Shown: positions 48,178 through 59,313, counted from the first letter of the stretch. The stretch: 64,000 nucleotides of DNA from Fomes fomentarius (GCA_022606135.1 JABYQN010000018.1:372001-436000); one strand, 5' to 3'. Program-made: numbers and translations. The notes: generated by a model not told the origin, from the letters alone.

Positions 48178-49070
48178 CATTATTGGCCCCACTGTGTGTG
48201 GATCATGTACATCCGGCTCGCGAGATGTGCTGAGGGTCTGAGATCCGCTTGCAATGTTCTTGGTAAAGCGCGACGAGATCGCCTAACACCTTGGGAGGTC
48301 CATGAATCGGAAGGTATGCCGATCGTGGACAATGAACTTCGAATGCTAACATTGGCATGACGGATCCTATTAGTGCTCATGGAGTACCATTGTGGCAACA
48401 ACGACGCGCAAGTAGCCAGCAGAATCTTCGAAAAGGGTATGGAACAGTTTGGTGATGAGGTGGAATATGTGCTCCGTTATCTAGCCTTCCTCATCTTCAT
48501 CAATGATGAGAACAGTGAGGTTGTTCGTTCTTCGTCCAGTAGCTGGCTAATTTTCAACTCCATGTAGATGCGCATCAGGAAAATGTACCCTACTTAGGCG
48601 GCTACTTGGGCTGAAGTACCGAGCTTACCCCAAGTAGATCACAACTTCGGTTAAGTAGACAACTTTGGCAGAAGTTCATAACTTGCACGGGAGCTTATGG
48701 TTGCACAAGCTATTTATGAACACAGACTGGCTAATTGGGGTCAAGAACATATAACATCGTCATTTAAACTGCACTAGAACACAATCTCATGCTTGTGATG
48801 ACCTGCATACTTCATATACTCACTAGTACAGTACTATGCAACCAAAGTATCAATATGCTTGATTTATTTCAGGGTCAATTTCTATTATATTAGTGCTATA
48901 CAAGTCTACAACACAATCAAGATTACTATTATAACCAAATATGTGTCTAATCTTAGTGGCATGGAGGGGAGGATGCCACATACCAAGGGAAGCACATCTT
49001 CGGAAATATGTCTAAGTCCAGCAAAAACTGCTATATGTACCAGTGTAGCTACTTAGATATTAAGAACTTA

Positions 49071-49160
49071 TGGTGCAGTGGTAAGAGGGTCGAATTATTA
49101 TGGACATCGAGTACACGCAGCTTGGGAGGTTGAGAGTTCTAATCCCCAGGAAGGAATATG
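49071..49160 (+). mobile_element. Candidate tRNA-derived SINE head
   Basis: TGGTGCAGTGGTAAGAG closely fits the pol III A box, and GAGTTCTAATCCCC about 60 nt later resembles a B box. The spacing suits a tRNA with a long variable arm, but no cloverleaf forms. Probably a SINE or tRNA pseudogene inside the larger insertion. Confidence 0.4.
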
Positions 49161-49349
49161 TTTTGCCCCTTTCCCTCCGGTTGGATTCATCAAAAATGCC
49201 TGGTTGGTACCTTCTTGGTGTCGTTTTACTGTTAAGATACTAAGCATGTACTGGCATAACTATTTGTTCATGTGAAGAAAACATCATCTTAGGGTCAAGT
49301 ATTCTACTTGGCCACGCAACTAGACATGGCTTCGGTAAGTATGTTTTTA

Positions 49350-49872
49350 CACTACATGCACAGGCCCAAAGGTTGTGTTGTGATAGGCATGGGAAATCTC
49401 CGGGCGGTCTTACCTTACCCAAAACCATATTCTCACAGGAAAGGTAAACTATCCCAACAGTTTGCCAATGGTTTTCCATGAGCAGGTTTGGCAACCTTTC
49501 ACACCGGACAGGGCACGGGGGGAAATGCATGACAAAGTTAGAAAAAACCGTGGCGATCTGATGCCCGATGCAAAAGGTACACTTTCCTGACTCGGGTAAG
49601 TTTGTCTCAGAATCTTTTGGTGCAAAACATAACCTTTCTCAATGCTGCCACCGACCCATATTGGGTCAAGCACAGGAAAGTGATGGGAAAGTGATACTTT
49701 CCGGCCCTGTAATCGATGATGTTATAGGTTTCCTTCCACTCCCTTTGAAAGGCACTGCATATAATAGTGAAATTCAACCTTTCCCCAAAGGTCAATTTTC
49801 TGGGGAAGGTAAGACCGCCCCGAGATTTCCCATGCCTATCCCAACACAACCTTTGGGCTCGTGCACGTAGTG
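49350..49872. mobile_element. 523-bp CACTA-type MITE nested in the rna14 insertion
   Basis: The inverted repeats start CACTACRTGCAC and match at 65 of 71 positions (left 49350-49420, right 49802-49872 reversed). TTA flanks both ends (49347-49349 and 49873-49875). CACTA termini with a 3-bp duplication are the hallmark of En/Spm (CMC) elements. GGAAAGG/CCTTTCC motifs recur in the subterminal regions. It has no coding capacity. Plavaka transposases, one remnant of which lies at 32246-33460, belong to the same broad group and are possible mobilisers. Confidence 0.88.
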
Positions 49873-51049
49873 TTACTTGGCCAAGTATATCTACTTAGGC
49901 TACTTAGGCTACTTAGGGGCAAAATGACGTTTTCCTGATGCGAGAGCTCTGTTCGAACGAGTGATCGGTACTTTCCTGTCAGAAAAGGCTCGTTCGTTGT
50001 GGGAGCATTGGTCTCGTTATGAGTACCAGTATGGTGACCTCGCGAGAGCACAGAAACTTGAGAAACGCATGGCGGAAGTCTACCCGAATGGCGCGTCTTT
50101 CTATTCCTCTCTCTCTTGAATGTGATACTTACCAATTGATACCTACAGATCCTCCAATCAAGCGCTTTGCAGAAAGACACAAGTACATGAACATCAACTC
50201 TATCGCAACGCGTGATTTCGGCTTTGTGCTCAATTCGCGCAGCGCTGCCCCGCGTGCAAACGGCAGCAGCAGCAGCGGGCTCCTTGGCTGCACAGAGATA
50301 CTGCAGTCCATCGAGTCAGAATCAGCCACTGAGACCTCGTCTCAGACCCAGAGCTCGTAAGCGGGGGTCATTGCCTGACCACCGTAGGCGTGATGAGAGC
50401 CGCGATTATCCGTCGAAGCGTGCTAGGCCGGGCAGCCCGAGCAGGGGTCACGACCGCGATAGGTGGGATGGACCTTCACATAGACGCCATAGATCTCCTG
50501 CGTGGGACCGGAGAGAACGCCAGCGTGATGGGCCGCCGTCGACATCCAGAAGATTCAAGGACGAGAGGGAAGAGAAAGGCGTACGATTACCTGTGGTTAT
50601 CTCAGAGTTCATCGGCACACTCCCGGCTGCGAACACGTTTGATGGTGAGTGTCATCCATCCTGGATCTGTACGAATAGTGTGTTGACGGCGGCCGGGTTT
50701 CCAGGACCCGTCTTCCGCACTGACGATCTCATGCAACTGTTCCGTACTGCTGTTATTCCCTCCATTTCGTCCGCTCGAGCACGCTCTCTGCCTCCTGCTC
50801 CTCGCCCTGGTATGTGGACGACTCTAGGCCATGCGTACGTCACTGATTCCGGTCTACGTAGGTGGTGGAAGGCCTCCGCCGGACTACGGACACTACCAAG
50901 GTCCCAACAGTGGGCGTCGAGGGCGTTGGTAGTCGTGCTCAAACCTCTCGTAGTGTAGCCCTCTGTAGTTTGTCGCTTGTCGTAACAAAAGTTTGTCTTC
51001 CTCTACTAACAGCTATGCGTACACAATGTCATGGCCCAGTACTATGTGC

Positions 51050-52800
51050 GACGACTTTCACTCCAGCCTAGGATCATCCGCTCGCTGCAGGCCCTGCACT
51101 GATCATGCGCTGGACCCACGATAGGCACATTGCGAAACTGCACTAGGAAACCACCAGTTGGTGCGGGACAAGGCCGAGGATGCTTTCGCGCCCGGGGACG
51201 TCAACTCACTATCATTGTTCGTCTGCGGAAGCAGCGCAGGGGCCTAGATGCCGTCTGTATGTTGCAGCAGTTGAGACCAGAAGCTCGTCCGCTGTCGATG
51301 GCGCGATCGACGCAAGACCCGGTCACATCACCGTACATGGCATGTGGTTCAGGAACAACTACACAGACCCAGCATCAACATCCGACCCACAACAGTCAAA
51401 CAGACGAGCACTCACATCGCGACGATATCATTACAGTAACAACAGCCTAACCACTTCCCGTCCTTCTCAGCCGCACGGGCGCATGACAAAGAACATGTCG
51501 AATCCCAGCACTGCATTCAGCACAATCTTTTCTTCAACTCCAAGCACGGTCGGAAGCCAGCGGCTCTCTCCACAAGCAAGAAGATCACATCGTGCTCGTT
51601 GACCAACTTCTCTAGCTGCGAAATGTCCCTCTTCGTATGTTCGACCGACGCCGGCGGAATCGAGTGCTCTCGCATGGGGATGCTCATACTGTACCCGAAG
51701 CGTTCTATCATACTGGGGAGCACGCGGCATGGGCGCGAAAAGAGGTCCACTACTCCAGGGAAGATCTTCTTGAGCTTCTCTGCCGCACATGCAGCCTTGA
51801 ACTTCCTGCCGTTCAAGCAATCCTCAAAATCGAGCAGCGGCTGTCGGACGGGGTCCGAGAACCGCACCCGCGCCGAGTCAACGAACGTGATCGTCCGCAT
51901 GCCCTAGCCCTATCGGTCGTCAGCGCGAAATTCCATGCGAGACTGTGGGGGCATACCATGAATGTCCGCGCGACATAACAGCCCAGCGTGCCCTTTCCAA
52001 GGACCAGACAGCGTGTGTTGGCGACTTTGTCAAGATCAAAGGGCAGGCGGGATTCGCCACCGCATCAGCCTGGTCCGCAAGCCTGCCTCGCGCGTCAGCC
52101 ATGTTGCACTACCTCTATCGTACGAACGCACCTCGCCGGGTCCATCACAAGCGCAAGGTCCACCACACAGGGACCGAGCTTGCCCTGATTCCTGAACCTT
52201 CTTCTCCTAGCCGACCGCCGACGGTTTGGTGGCGGGAGCAGCTGGATCGGCCGCTTGCTTAACGATACCGGACCAGCTTGTCCACCCCACCGTCAAGCCC
52301 GCAGCAGGTGGCTACAGGCTGCGCCAAAATCCTCGTGTCATGTGCGCTCTGAGGGTACAAGGCACGGAGGTACGCGAGGAGGTTCCGGAGGGTCCAGCCG
52401 GGGTGAGAGGGTATGGCGAAGGGTGCGCCGGCGTAGAAAGTTGGATAGTCTTCGACGGGGGCGATGGAGGTTTGGTCGTACTTTGAGGATGAAGAAGGGT
52501 TTCGGAGAGGCGTGGAGATGGGATTGGATTGCGGAGAGCCGGGGAAAGATGAAGGGAGGGAATTAGAGAATGGACGAGGAGGAGATTATAACTCACGGTA
52601 TCCGTTCCGATTGAGTCCTCGGCGGCAGTCCAGCGTTGGTCAATCTCCAATGCGGGCTAAGCAGCGAAAGCGGGGAAGGCGAACCAGTAATAATACTTGC
52701 AAGTGGGTGAGTTGTGTGGTAGACTTGGGCTCGAGAATGCTCTTCCAAATATCGTCCGCGACAGAGTTGAAGGTTCATATGTACGGTTTCGAAGCTTACC
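51050..52800 (-). pseudogene. atg7: Autophagy E1-like enzyme Atg7, heavily decayed
   Basis: Atg7 activates Atg8 and Atg12. Minus-strand blocks follow family order: FNSVADDIWKSIL; YYYWFAFPAF then a TAG (52657-52659); [66 protein letters not shown]; intron 51904-51956; [66 protein letters not shown]; the region of the catalytic cysteine (Cys codon 51335-51337), where the family's T-R before PG reads Met-stop (TGA 51323-51325); and a tail with GGFLVQFRNVPIVGPAHDQC. An extra T near 52040 shifts frame, and about 10 bp are lost after HDVIFLL. The N-terminus was not found. Convergent with rna14. Confidence 0.85.
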
Positions 52801-53200
52801 TTATTTCATCTATTCCAGATGCAACCTTCGGGGATCAGTGACAGAGTGTGACGGGCCGGGCCCGACTCGGAGCTCAGCGAAATCTGAGTACGAGGGTATG
52901 ATTCGGAGGACTGAGACGAGGTACAGAGGTACAGAGGACGAGGCGGGACGGGGCTCGCCGGGTGCCAACGCCGTGTACTGGCGTTGGTGAGACGTAAGTA
53001 TCGGATTCGTAAGATGTATTATGTAATGCGTACGGAGGAAGACGTCAATCGAAACTCTAAAGCTTAACTCAGTACTAGTTATCCTTGAACAGTCATCAGG
53101 CCATAGCAACGTCGTCAATGGATCTCGCCCAATGAAGTTCACGCGTGCACGCCCAGTCTGACAGTCAAATTGCCGCGAATATACTAATACTTTCTCCCAG

Positions 53201-53256
53201 TATATTATACAATGACCCAGATCTCCTGAAGCCCTCATTTAATCTCCCCCAACACC
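53201..53256 (+). promoter_or_regulatory. Core promoter/5' leader of the Ecl1-type gene
   Basis: TATATTATAC lies about 55 bp before the ATG; a short CT/CA-rich leader ends AACACCATGG, a good fungal start context. A TATA role is inferred. Confidence 0.4.
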
Positions 53257-55011
53257 ATGGATCCCATCGACATCCCCTTCGAATCCATCTGGTGTCTTGT
53301 CTGCTCGCGCCAAATCGTGCCCAAACGCCTTCACGTCACATTCAACATTCCCCAACATACCCCTACTCCCCCGCCTCCCCCATTGATACTCGTGAGCACC
53401 ACGGCCACCATGTTCTCCCGCACTTCTCATCCTCGCTCCACAGAGTTCAACAACACACATCAGCAAGATGCCCCTGTACTCCTCGCACGTGGCAAGACAG
53501 GCACCATCCGCCCTAGGGCTCAAGGCCTCGCTCACGGCACGCCGGGTCCCAACGGCGCGAAGGACGTTCAGCAGCGCCACAACTTCAAGTCTGCTGCACC
53601 TGTTCCCCACCGAACAGTCATCGACCAGACTCCTGCTCCCCTCTACTGCTCCGACGAGTGTCGCCTCGCGGACCTCCAATCCATCCACAGTACCATTGAT
53701 ATCCGAGTCAAGTACAACCCCGACCGGTGCCATATTTCCCCCAAACTGCCTCCCCTTCCCCCAAATCCCGTCACGGAGCTCTCATCATCTCAGGACGATA
53801 GTGATTGTTCGAGCAGTGCGTCGTACGAGTCGCATTCGCCTATCTTCTCCCCTACCACCATCGTCGCTACGGCACAAGCCCCATCACCTCACAAGGGTGA
53901 CCTCCATGCAGACGCATATTCCCGTCTGTCTGCGCACTACGGCTTCGCTCCTCTCGCTCCTCCCCCACCTTTCACGTGCAAGAGCGACTCGTCAGGTAAA
54001 GAGTCCGTGCATCGCTATGGTATCATGATGGCTGCTCGCCGCATCCAAGCCGCGCTCCGTCCTGAAAAGCCCAAGTGTTCCTCTTGGGGCCTCCCTGTCC
54101 ACAGCGAGCCCGAGGATGCGAACAAGCCTATCCCGGGCTGGACTGATGGTTCTAACGCATGGCGCGCGAGTGTGTATGGCTTCGCGCCACCACGCGACTT
54201 CACTCGGACCGACCCTGACGATGCAGCCATACGCGCATATGGTTCGTATGTTGCCAGCCCTCATCGCTCGCATGGAGTACACTCGACCCTCGGGGAAGGC
54301 AAGTCCGCAGTTGAGGGCAAGACTACCGCCTCCACTTCTTCTCTTCCATCGCGCGTGGTCGATACGTCTACTCAGGAACTATACTCCCAATTCTCGGCTT
54401 CCTTCACCCGACGCTCCGAGTCCCGGAGTTCTATCTATCGTAGACAAACATTGTGTACCTCGCCAACGGGCTCGGCGCGATCAGCTCTCGTCCGCGAGGT
54501 CTCCCTCCTCAAGCCTGGCGCTGAGGGATGCCTCTTGGTACCGGATGTCAAGTTGCGCCGTGTCAACTCCAGTGTTTCCAGTATCGATGGAAGCTCGGGT
54601 ACCTCGTGGGGTAGCCAGAGCGCGGTGATGAGCACTGTCAGCTCCGTCGGCCGGAGGCGCAGCCCTCTGAGTCGTCAACACAGCGACGCTAGCGTCGACA
54701 CCGTCGAGACAGAGTGAAGAGGACGATCTCCAGGCTGCCGCAGCAGCATGCTCTCTACTCAAGGACCGCCCTGCACCCAGTGAGTATTTCATCGCATATG
54801 TATGCGTGCTTGGCAGCTAATGTGCTCTTCAGCTGGGACATGGAGCTACCCCTCTGAGACCTATACCTATCCGATCATGCGAACCGCCCCCAAGAAGGAG
54901 AGACGGATTGAGCGGAAACTCGTCGGAGGCGTCGAGCAAGACATTGTAGTTGTGGTCTTGATCGAGGAGCCCATCAAGAGGCTCTTCCTGTTCGATGGCG
55001 CGCGCAATTGA
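53257..55011 (+). CDS. Ecl1-type (life-span regulatory factor) zinc-binding protein, one frameshift
   Basis: Residues 12-16 (WCLVC) and 129-140 (LYCSDECRLADL) give the paired C-x2-C and C-x3-C ligands of the fungal Ecl1 family, linked to nutrient response and chronological lifespan in fission yeast. Between lies a Pro/Ser/Thr-rich linker; a long Ser-rich C-terminal half follows (to 54717). There the frame ends VETE-stop, but shifting by one base near 54705-54716 continues EEDDLQAAAAACSLLKDRPAP, then intron 54780-54832, then TWSYPSETYTYPIM and a conserved-looking tail RLFLFDGARN ending at 55011. So the intact protein would be about 570 residues. The frameshift may be genuine or a sequencing error; everything else looks functional. 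Confidence 0.7.
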
Positions 55012-56189
55012 ATGCAGCGAGGCTATGTTGCGAACGGCGGGCGAGGTATCGTCGTCGTCTTGTTAATACCGCAATCAACGCCTACCTCTCATTGTCGATA
55101 TCTGGATATACCCTCGCCGTCGCCTGGTGGCTTGCAGAGTCATTCCCTCCTCTGCATCGACGTCTGCATCGCCATAGGCTAATCCGTACTTGTCGCGTGC
55201 TTTGGAAGTCTGGTCTCTCCCTATCCTTTTCCTCAACGCCTACCCTACCGCCGCAACTGTCCTAGTACCTTATCGCCCGCATACTTCACTATGCTATGGC
55301 CCACCCTACTCGCTCACGCTGGTCATCTCTCCTTCTCAATACACCGCCCGCGACTGCGCACAAAATGTTCCATAACCCGTATATGATATCTGTACCACCA
55401 CTGCTTCCTTTCCTTTTTTGGCCTACCGTTGGGTCTCGCGTATCTTGGCTACCCTCTGGGGTAGGGACATGGGTTGCGGGTCACCGTCCGCCTCTGTCCT
55501 CGGCCTGTTTGCATTGCTTTAAGGCGGCGCGCAGCAGGAAGATGTGTTTGTGTATCGCTATTTCGCCCTTTCGCTCTCTCGGTCCCTCGCTCGTTTTTGG
55601 TCTCTTCCCGTCACTCGTCTCGTTGGCCATCACGTTCATCTTTCCTCACTGTCGGGTCTTCGTTCGATTCGCTGGTGAAAGGTTCTATGAACCATAGTAG
55701 TACATGATTGTTGCTTGCTGTGTCCTCTCTCTGCCATGTCGTTCTTGCTTCTCTTCGTTGTAGCAGTATTGCCATCCTTGCCGTCGCGCATCTCATCGCA
55801 TCGCATCCTGCATTCCCCCCGCATCTCACATACACATCTTGGAAACCGTTCTCTCTGATAGGACCATGCTATTGTCCATGCCGATGAACCCGCCTGCACC
55901 GCATCCCGAATGGTAACGTCATGAATGATGCTGGCAACGCAAATGGTCTTATGAGCTTGAAGAGATTTGCATCATGATATCTCGCATGGGTTTCGTACGT
56001 ACTGGCATAACGGAGGCTTGCGCAAACCATTGGTCTTGGCCGGGACCCCATACTCAGAAAATCACGACCAGGTGGACTCGCGGCTAGTTGTATAGCTTAA
56101 GGTCCAGAGTCGACGCGTGACAGTGGAGAGGCTCAGATTGAAGCTTGAAGACCGTGTGTCCTAGATTTTAGACGTCCATGGGATACTCA
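55012..56189. other. 3' flank of the Ecl1-type gene, no recognised gene
   Basis: Pyrimidine-rich sequence with overlapping open frames on both strands and no conserved motif. The frame at 55869-56051 (minus) may be kinase debris continuing from 56190 but has no clear motif. Confidence 0.35.
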
Positions 56190-56520
56190 CAAGGCACCGA
56201 GTGTGGGTCCTTGCTGCACGCGCTGAATGCTACGAGTGAGCTTTGATCAACAATCCAGAGTGCCACATACACGTCCGACACTGAAGTTACGAAGTGTGCT
56301 TATGCCTGTTCGAGGATCGAACAGGAACAGTTGGCAGGCTTGACGTCTCGGTTAACAAGACCGCCAGCGTGAATGTGACATAACGTGCTTAACACACTAT
56401 TCACGCCCTCTAACTGGAGATAATTGTAGTAGCTGAGTCCTGGGAGAGCACATTCTGGACAATCTGGGCGTCTGGTTCTGGGGCCCGACTTGCTGATGAC
56501 TCGGCCGTTACGAATAGAAA
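56190..56520 (-). pseudogene. Cdc7-like protein kinase fragment
   Basis: Cdc7 is the kinase that fires replication origins. On the minus strand the catalytic loop reads HAGGLVNRDVKPAN (HRD replaced by NRD); after a frame change LFLFDPRTGISTL follows, the insert typical of Cdc7-like kinases (relatives continue with a DFG-type motif, here NFSV). About 50 codons later VQQGPTLGA matches the conserved segment before the Cdc7 kinase insert. No N-lobe with glycine loop or Lys, and no APE segment, are visible. A fragment of a decayed gene; other kinase families are possible. Confidence 0.5.
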
Positions 56521-57066
56521 ATTCAAGAAGTAATGAACACGGGGCGTTCTGTCTACTCGGTTGCATATGGCGCCCAATTGTGCCACCCAACCGGCACGAG
56601 CATACAACGGACGCCTTATACCCCCTCCCTATCAAATATGTGCAAGATGAGATCGTACCTAGACTCGGACGTGTCGCGAAAACTTGAAGCCCCGCGCGAG
56701 GCGCTTATCAGGCTTGTGACGTCAGACCACGATCTAGCGATAGAATCGCTCCGCCGTGTGACCCCGGTCATCGTCGCATCTGTCGTCTGTGTAGGAGACG
56801 AGCGGCAGTAGAGGATGAAATGCATGCTCTACTACTTGTGTGACTATCCACAGGTCCGTGAGAGACGAACTTAGTAGCGGGAATACGCGCGGCGCGCCTT
56901 CCGCAGTCGGCCTCCGGCTTATTAGTAAGCACGCGTTCTGCACGCCACATGCATCCTTACCTTTTTCTGCCTCCAACATGACCTGGAGCGAAAGCACAAA
57001 ATACTACTTGAAGCCTGCACGGTAGTGTGTAACTTAGTGTCCCACTCTCCCCCCGAAAACACCGCC

Positions 57067-59313
57067 ATGGCCGCTCTCGACGGAACGTACGTTCTCGGAG
57101 ACTGATGCTCTCTCGTGTGGTCGCTGACTGGCAATCCTACCAGTATGGGCCCCCTGCTCATTGGGGTGATCCTTGGCGCGGTGTGAGTGTCGTCTTAAGG
57201 ATCTAGCAGCCCGGGCGTTGACAGGCAGGGGTACGACAGCTTCTATGGTGGTAAGTGGGTTCGTCAAGCGATCGAATCTTGGAACCATCTGTCAAAGCTT
57301 TCCTATCCCAGATGTACTACTACTGCAATAATCATACGCGCGACCCAACATACATCAAGCTGCTAGTAAGGACTCCAAGACCCATTTTGTAACGGAATCT
57401 CATGCAGTGGGCAGGTTGGCGCGGTATGGGTGACAGATACGGCGCATCAGGTGAGTACTTCCTGCCGAGCGGACGAAGCATCTCCTGACGAGGAGAACAG
57501 GCACTGATATCACATACCGGTAAGTGGGGACTGCGTCCAGGAAAGAACGCCCCCCATCTCACTGCTTATAGTGTATTGGTATCTCGTCACTACCTATGGA
57601 GACCCAACGGCGCTCTTGAAGATGACAAGGTATACCTGCCACCATTATCGCTTGTTGTAGAGAAGGCTTACCTTCCCTTAGTACTATCATCATTGAGGTC
57701 CTATTCCAGGTACCTCGACCCGCCCATTCAATGCTTCTTTGCCCAGATACTCACCTTTCTCGGGCAGGGATTCACTAGCCTCTTTGTGCAATCGTGCGTT
57801 CCCTTCGTGTGGCTCGTGTTCCCGCTTGTGAGACCCTCACTTCATGCGCTCATATAGGTTCTTTGCTGCACGAATATGGAAATGTGAGTACACATGTGTC
57901 CGATCTGGTTAGTTACCTTACAGTGACCGTTGACCCCAGTGGGTGGGAAGAGGCTATATCTAATAATTCCTGTGGTACGTTCCGGGTTGATATTGTGTTC
58001 AACGCAAGCTCACGAAATTGATCATATATAGGGGATCTTAATTGCAGCGGAATTCTGTGCGTGCCCCACTGTGCGCACCCAAAGACGATACAGCTCACAG
58101 TGACATTGGATGGAATACCCGTAGCGGTTAGCACTAGTACGTGCCCGTCCCCGTGTGCCATAATGGTATAGCATCTGGCATCATCTCACATGCGCACTCG
58201 TCTGTAGCATACACGATCCGGGCGTGCGTTTGTCCCTACTTCTCTCATGTGTGGGCTTACTTCCTGTTCAGGCTGCAGCTGGATACCTTTGCGGACTTGA
58301 GTCAGGTTAAAGTACGTTTCGCATTCCCTTCTTCACGTACCTGGGTACTTAACTCTTTTAGGCACTATCTCTTTTGATCAACGCATTCGCTGCAGCGGCA
58401 GACGTTATCATTGCTGCCAATCTGTGCACGATTCTCCATTACTCTAGAACAGGTTTTCGAGATTCGAATACACTTATCGATAAACTGGTTTGTATAATGT
58501 AGTCGCTGACGTTGTCTGCAAGATGAGCTCATAGGTTTTCCACAGATTGTCTTCTCCGTCAACACCGGCCTGTTAACGAGGTGCGTTCTTCCGCGATATA
58601 GCATAGACCATGTCCGATATCCCCGGCAGTATTTGTGCCTGTATGTCACTCATCACCATCCTCGCCCTCCCGCATACTTTTGTTTACATCACGTTCTTCT
58701 TCCTCATTGGTCGACGTAAGTTTCCTACTATCATTATCACGAAGCGCGATCCGACTGACATCCATCAAATGCAGTCTACTCCAACTCCATGATGGCGACA
58801 CTCAACTGCCGTGGCCCACGGGAGGGCTCGTCGAGTGAGCATGACACCTCTATCCCGCTGCGAGTGCTGCACCCCAGTGCAGCAGCCCCTGTAAGTGTCA
58901 GCCGCGTGAGCTTCCTCCTTCCTGACGATTTTGTGCGTTCATCCAACTCACCGCCTTCATGCATCTCCTATTGCAGCAGGACCACACCGCATCGGCAATC
59001 CGAATTCGAATTGACCCTTGCCGTCGTTTCGAGCTCACCGAGGTTCGTTACCCCTCGTATATGAAACTTGAACCATGAGCTCCAACAGTTGCATGCAGTG
59101 TCAGTCGAAGAAGTATGGGATGACCGACGAACTCTTCGGTGTTGTGGAGGCTGTATAAAAGACCGAGGGTTCAGGCTTCCCTTGTGCCCCCCTGCCTCTC
59201 TTGGCACACGAAAAGGTTTCTTGTGTGTTTATGCTTGCCTTCCCGGACCTGCTGCAGTACATATCCGACTAATCATATTGTCTTTGTATGGTCTGGTTCT
59301 TGCTCTCTTGTAA
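57067..59313 (+). CDS. DUF6534-like seven-helix membrane protein
   Basis: Start ATG 57067 in CACCGCCATGG context. Short exons separated by GT-AG introns: MGPLLIGVILGAV (exon from 57144), QGYDSFYG, YYYCNNHTRDPTYIKLL, VWVTDTAHQ then ALISHT then VYWYLVTTYGDPTALL, CFFAQILTFLGQGFTSLFVQS, FFAARIWK, LYLIIPV, GILIAAEF, YTIRALQLDTFADLSQVK, LSLLINAFAAAADVIIAANL, CTILHYSRTGFRDSNTLIDKL, IVFSVNTGLLTS, ITILALPHTFVYITFFFLIGR and LYSNSMMATLN. These match the helix order of the fungal DUF6534 family, usually found in the plasma membrane; function unknown. A hydrophilic tail follows from 58808. One exon join (57250 to the exon at about 57312) did not keep frame in my reading. The end is between 59157 and 59313. 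Confidence 0.72.

Larger units (their letters stand above)
48576..49937. mobile_element. 1.36-kb non-autonomous DNA element inside rna14 (hAT-like?)
   Basis: Ends are CAGGAAAAYGT inverted repeats of 11 bp (left 48576, right 49937). The flanks share ATGCG (48568-48572 and 49938-49942); the right copy continues in frame as the rna14 exon. CTACTTAGG repeats lie just inside both ends. No transposase is encoded. An 8-bp duplication would indicate hAT, but only 5 of 8 flank bases match (ATGCGCAT versus ATGCGAGA), so the superfamily is uncertain. It contains a nested CACTA-type MITE and a SINE-like head. Confidence 0.6.
48185..50932 (+). pseudogene. rna14: mRNA 3'-end processing factor RNA14/CstF-77, truncated and interrupted
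   Basis: RNA14 is the HAT-repeat scaffold of cleavage/polyadenylation factor. Exons read VWIMYIRLARCAEGLRS and KARRDRLTPWEVHES (to 48313), intron 48314-48373, LMEYHCGNNDAQVASRIFEKG and YVLRYLAFLIFINDEN (to about 48513), then after a 1.36-kb insertion [46 protein letters not shown] and ATRDFGFVL. The C-terminal region has KRARPG, VISEFIGTLP, intron 50645-50704, FDGPVFRTDDLMQLFRTAVIP, intron 50810-50861 and ends GRRGRW at 50932. Lesions: no 5' half; an insertion at an exon start; a GC instead of GT donor at 50091; and a frame change before the TAA at 50358-50360. Essential in yeast, so an intact copy probably exists elsewhere. Confidence 0.85.

Noticed and set aside
53468..54628. Long alternative-frame open reading frames inside the Ecl1-type gene
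   Set aside because: High-GC shadow frames with no motifs; the main frame has paired cysteine ligands and runs the full length.
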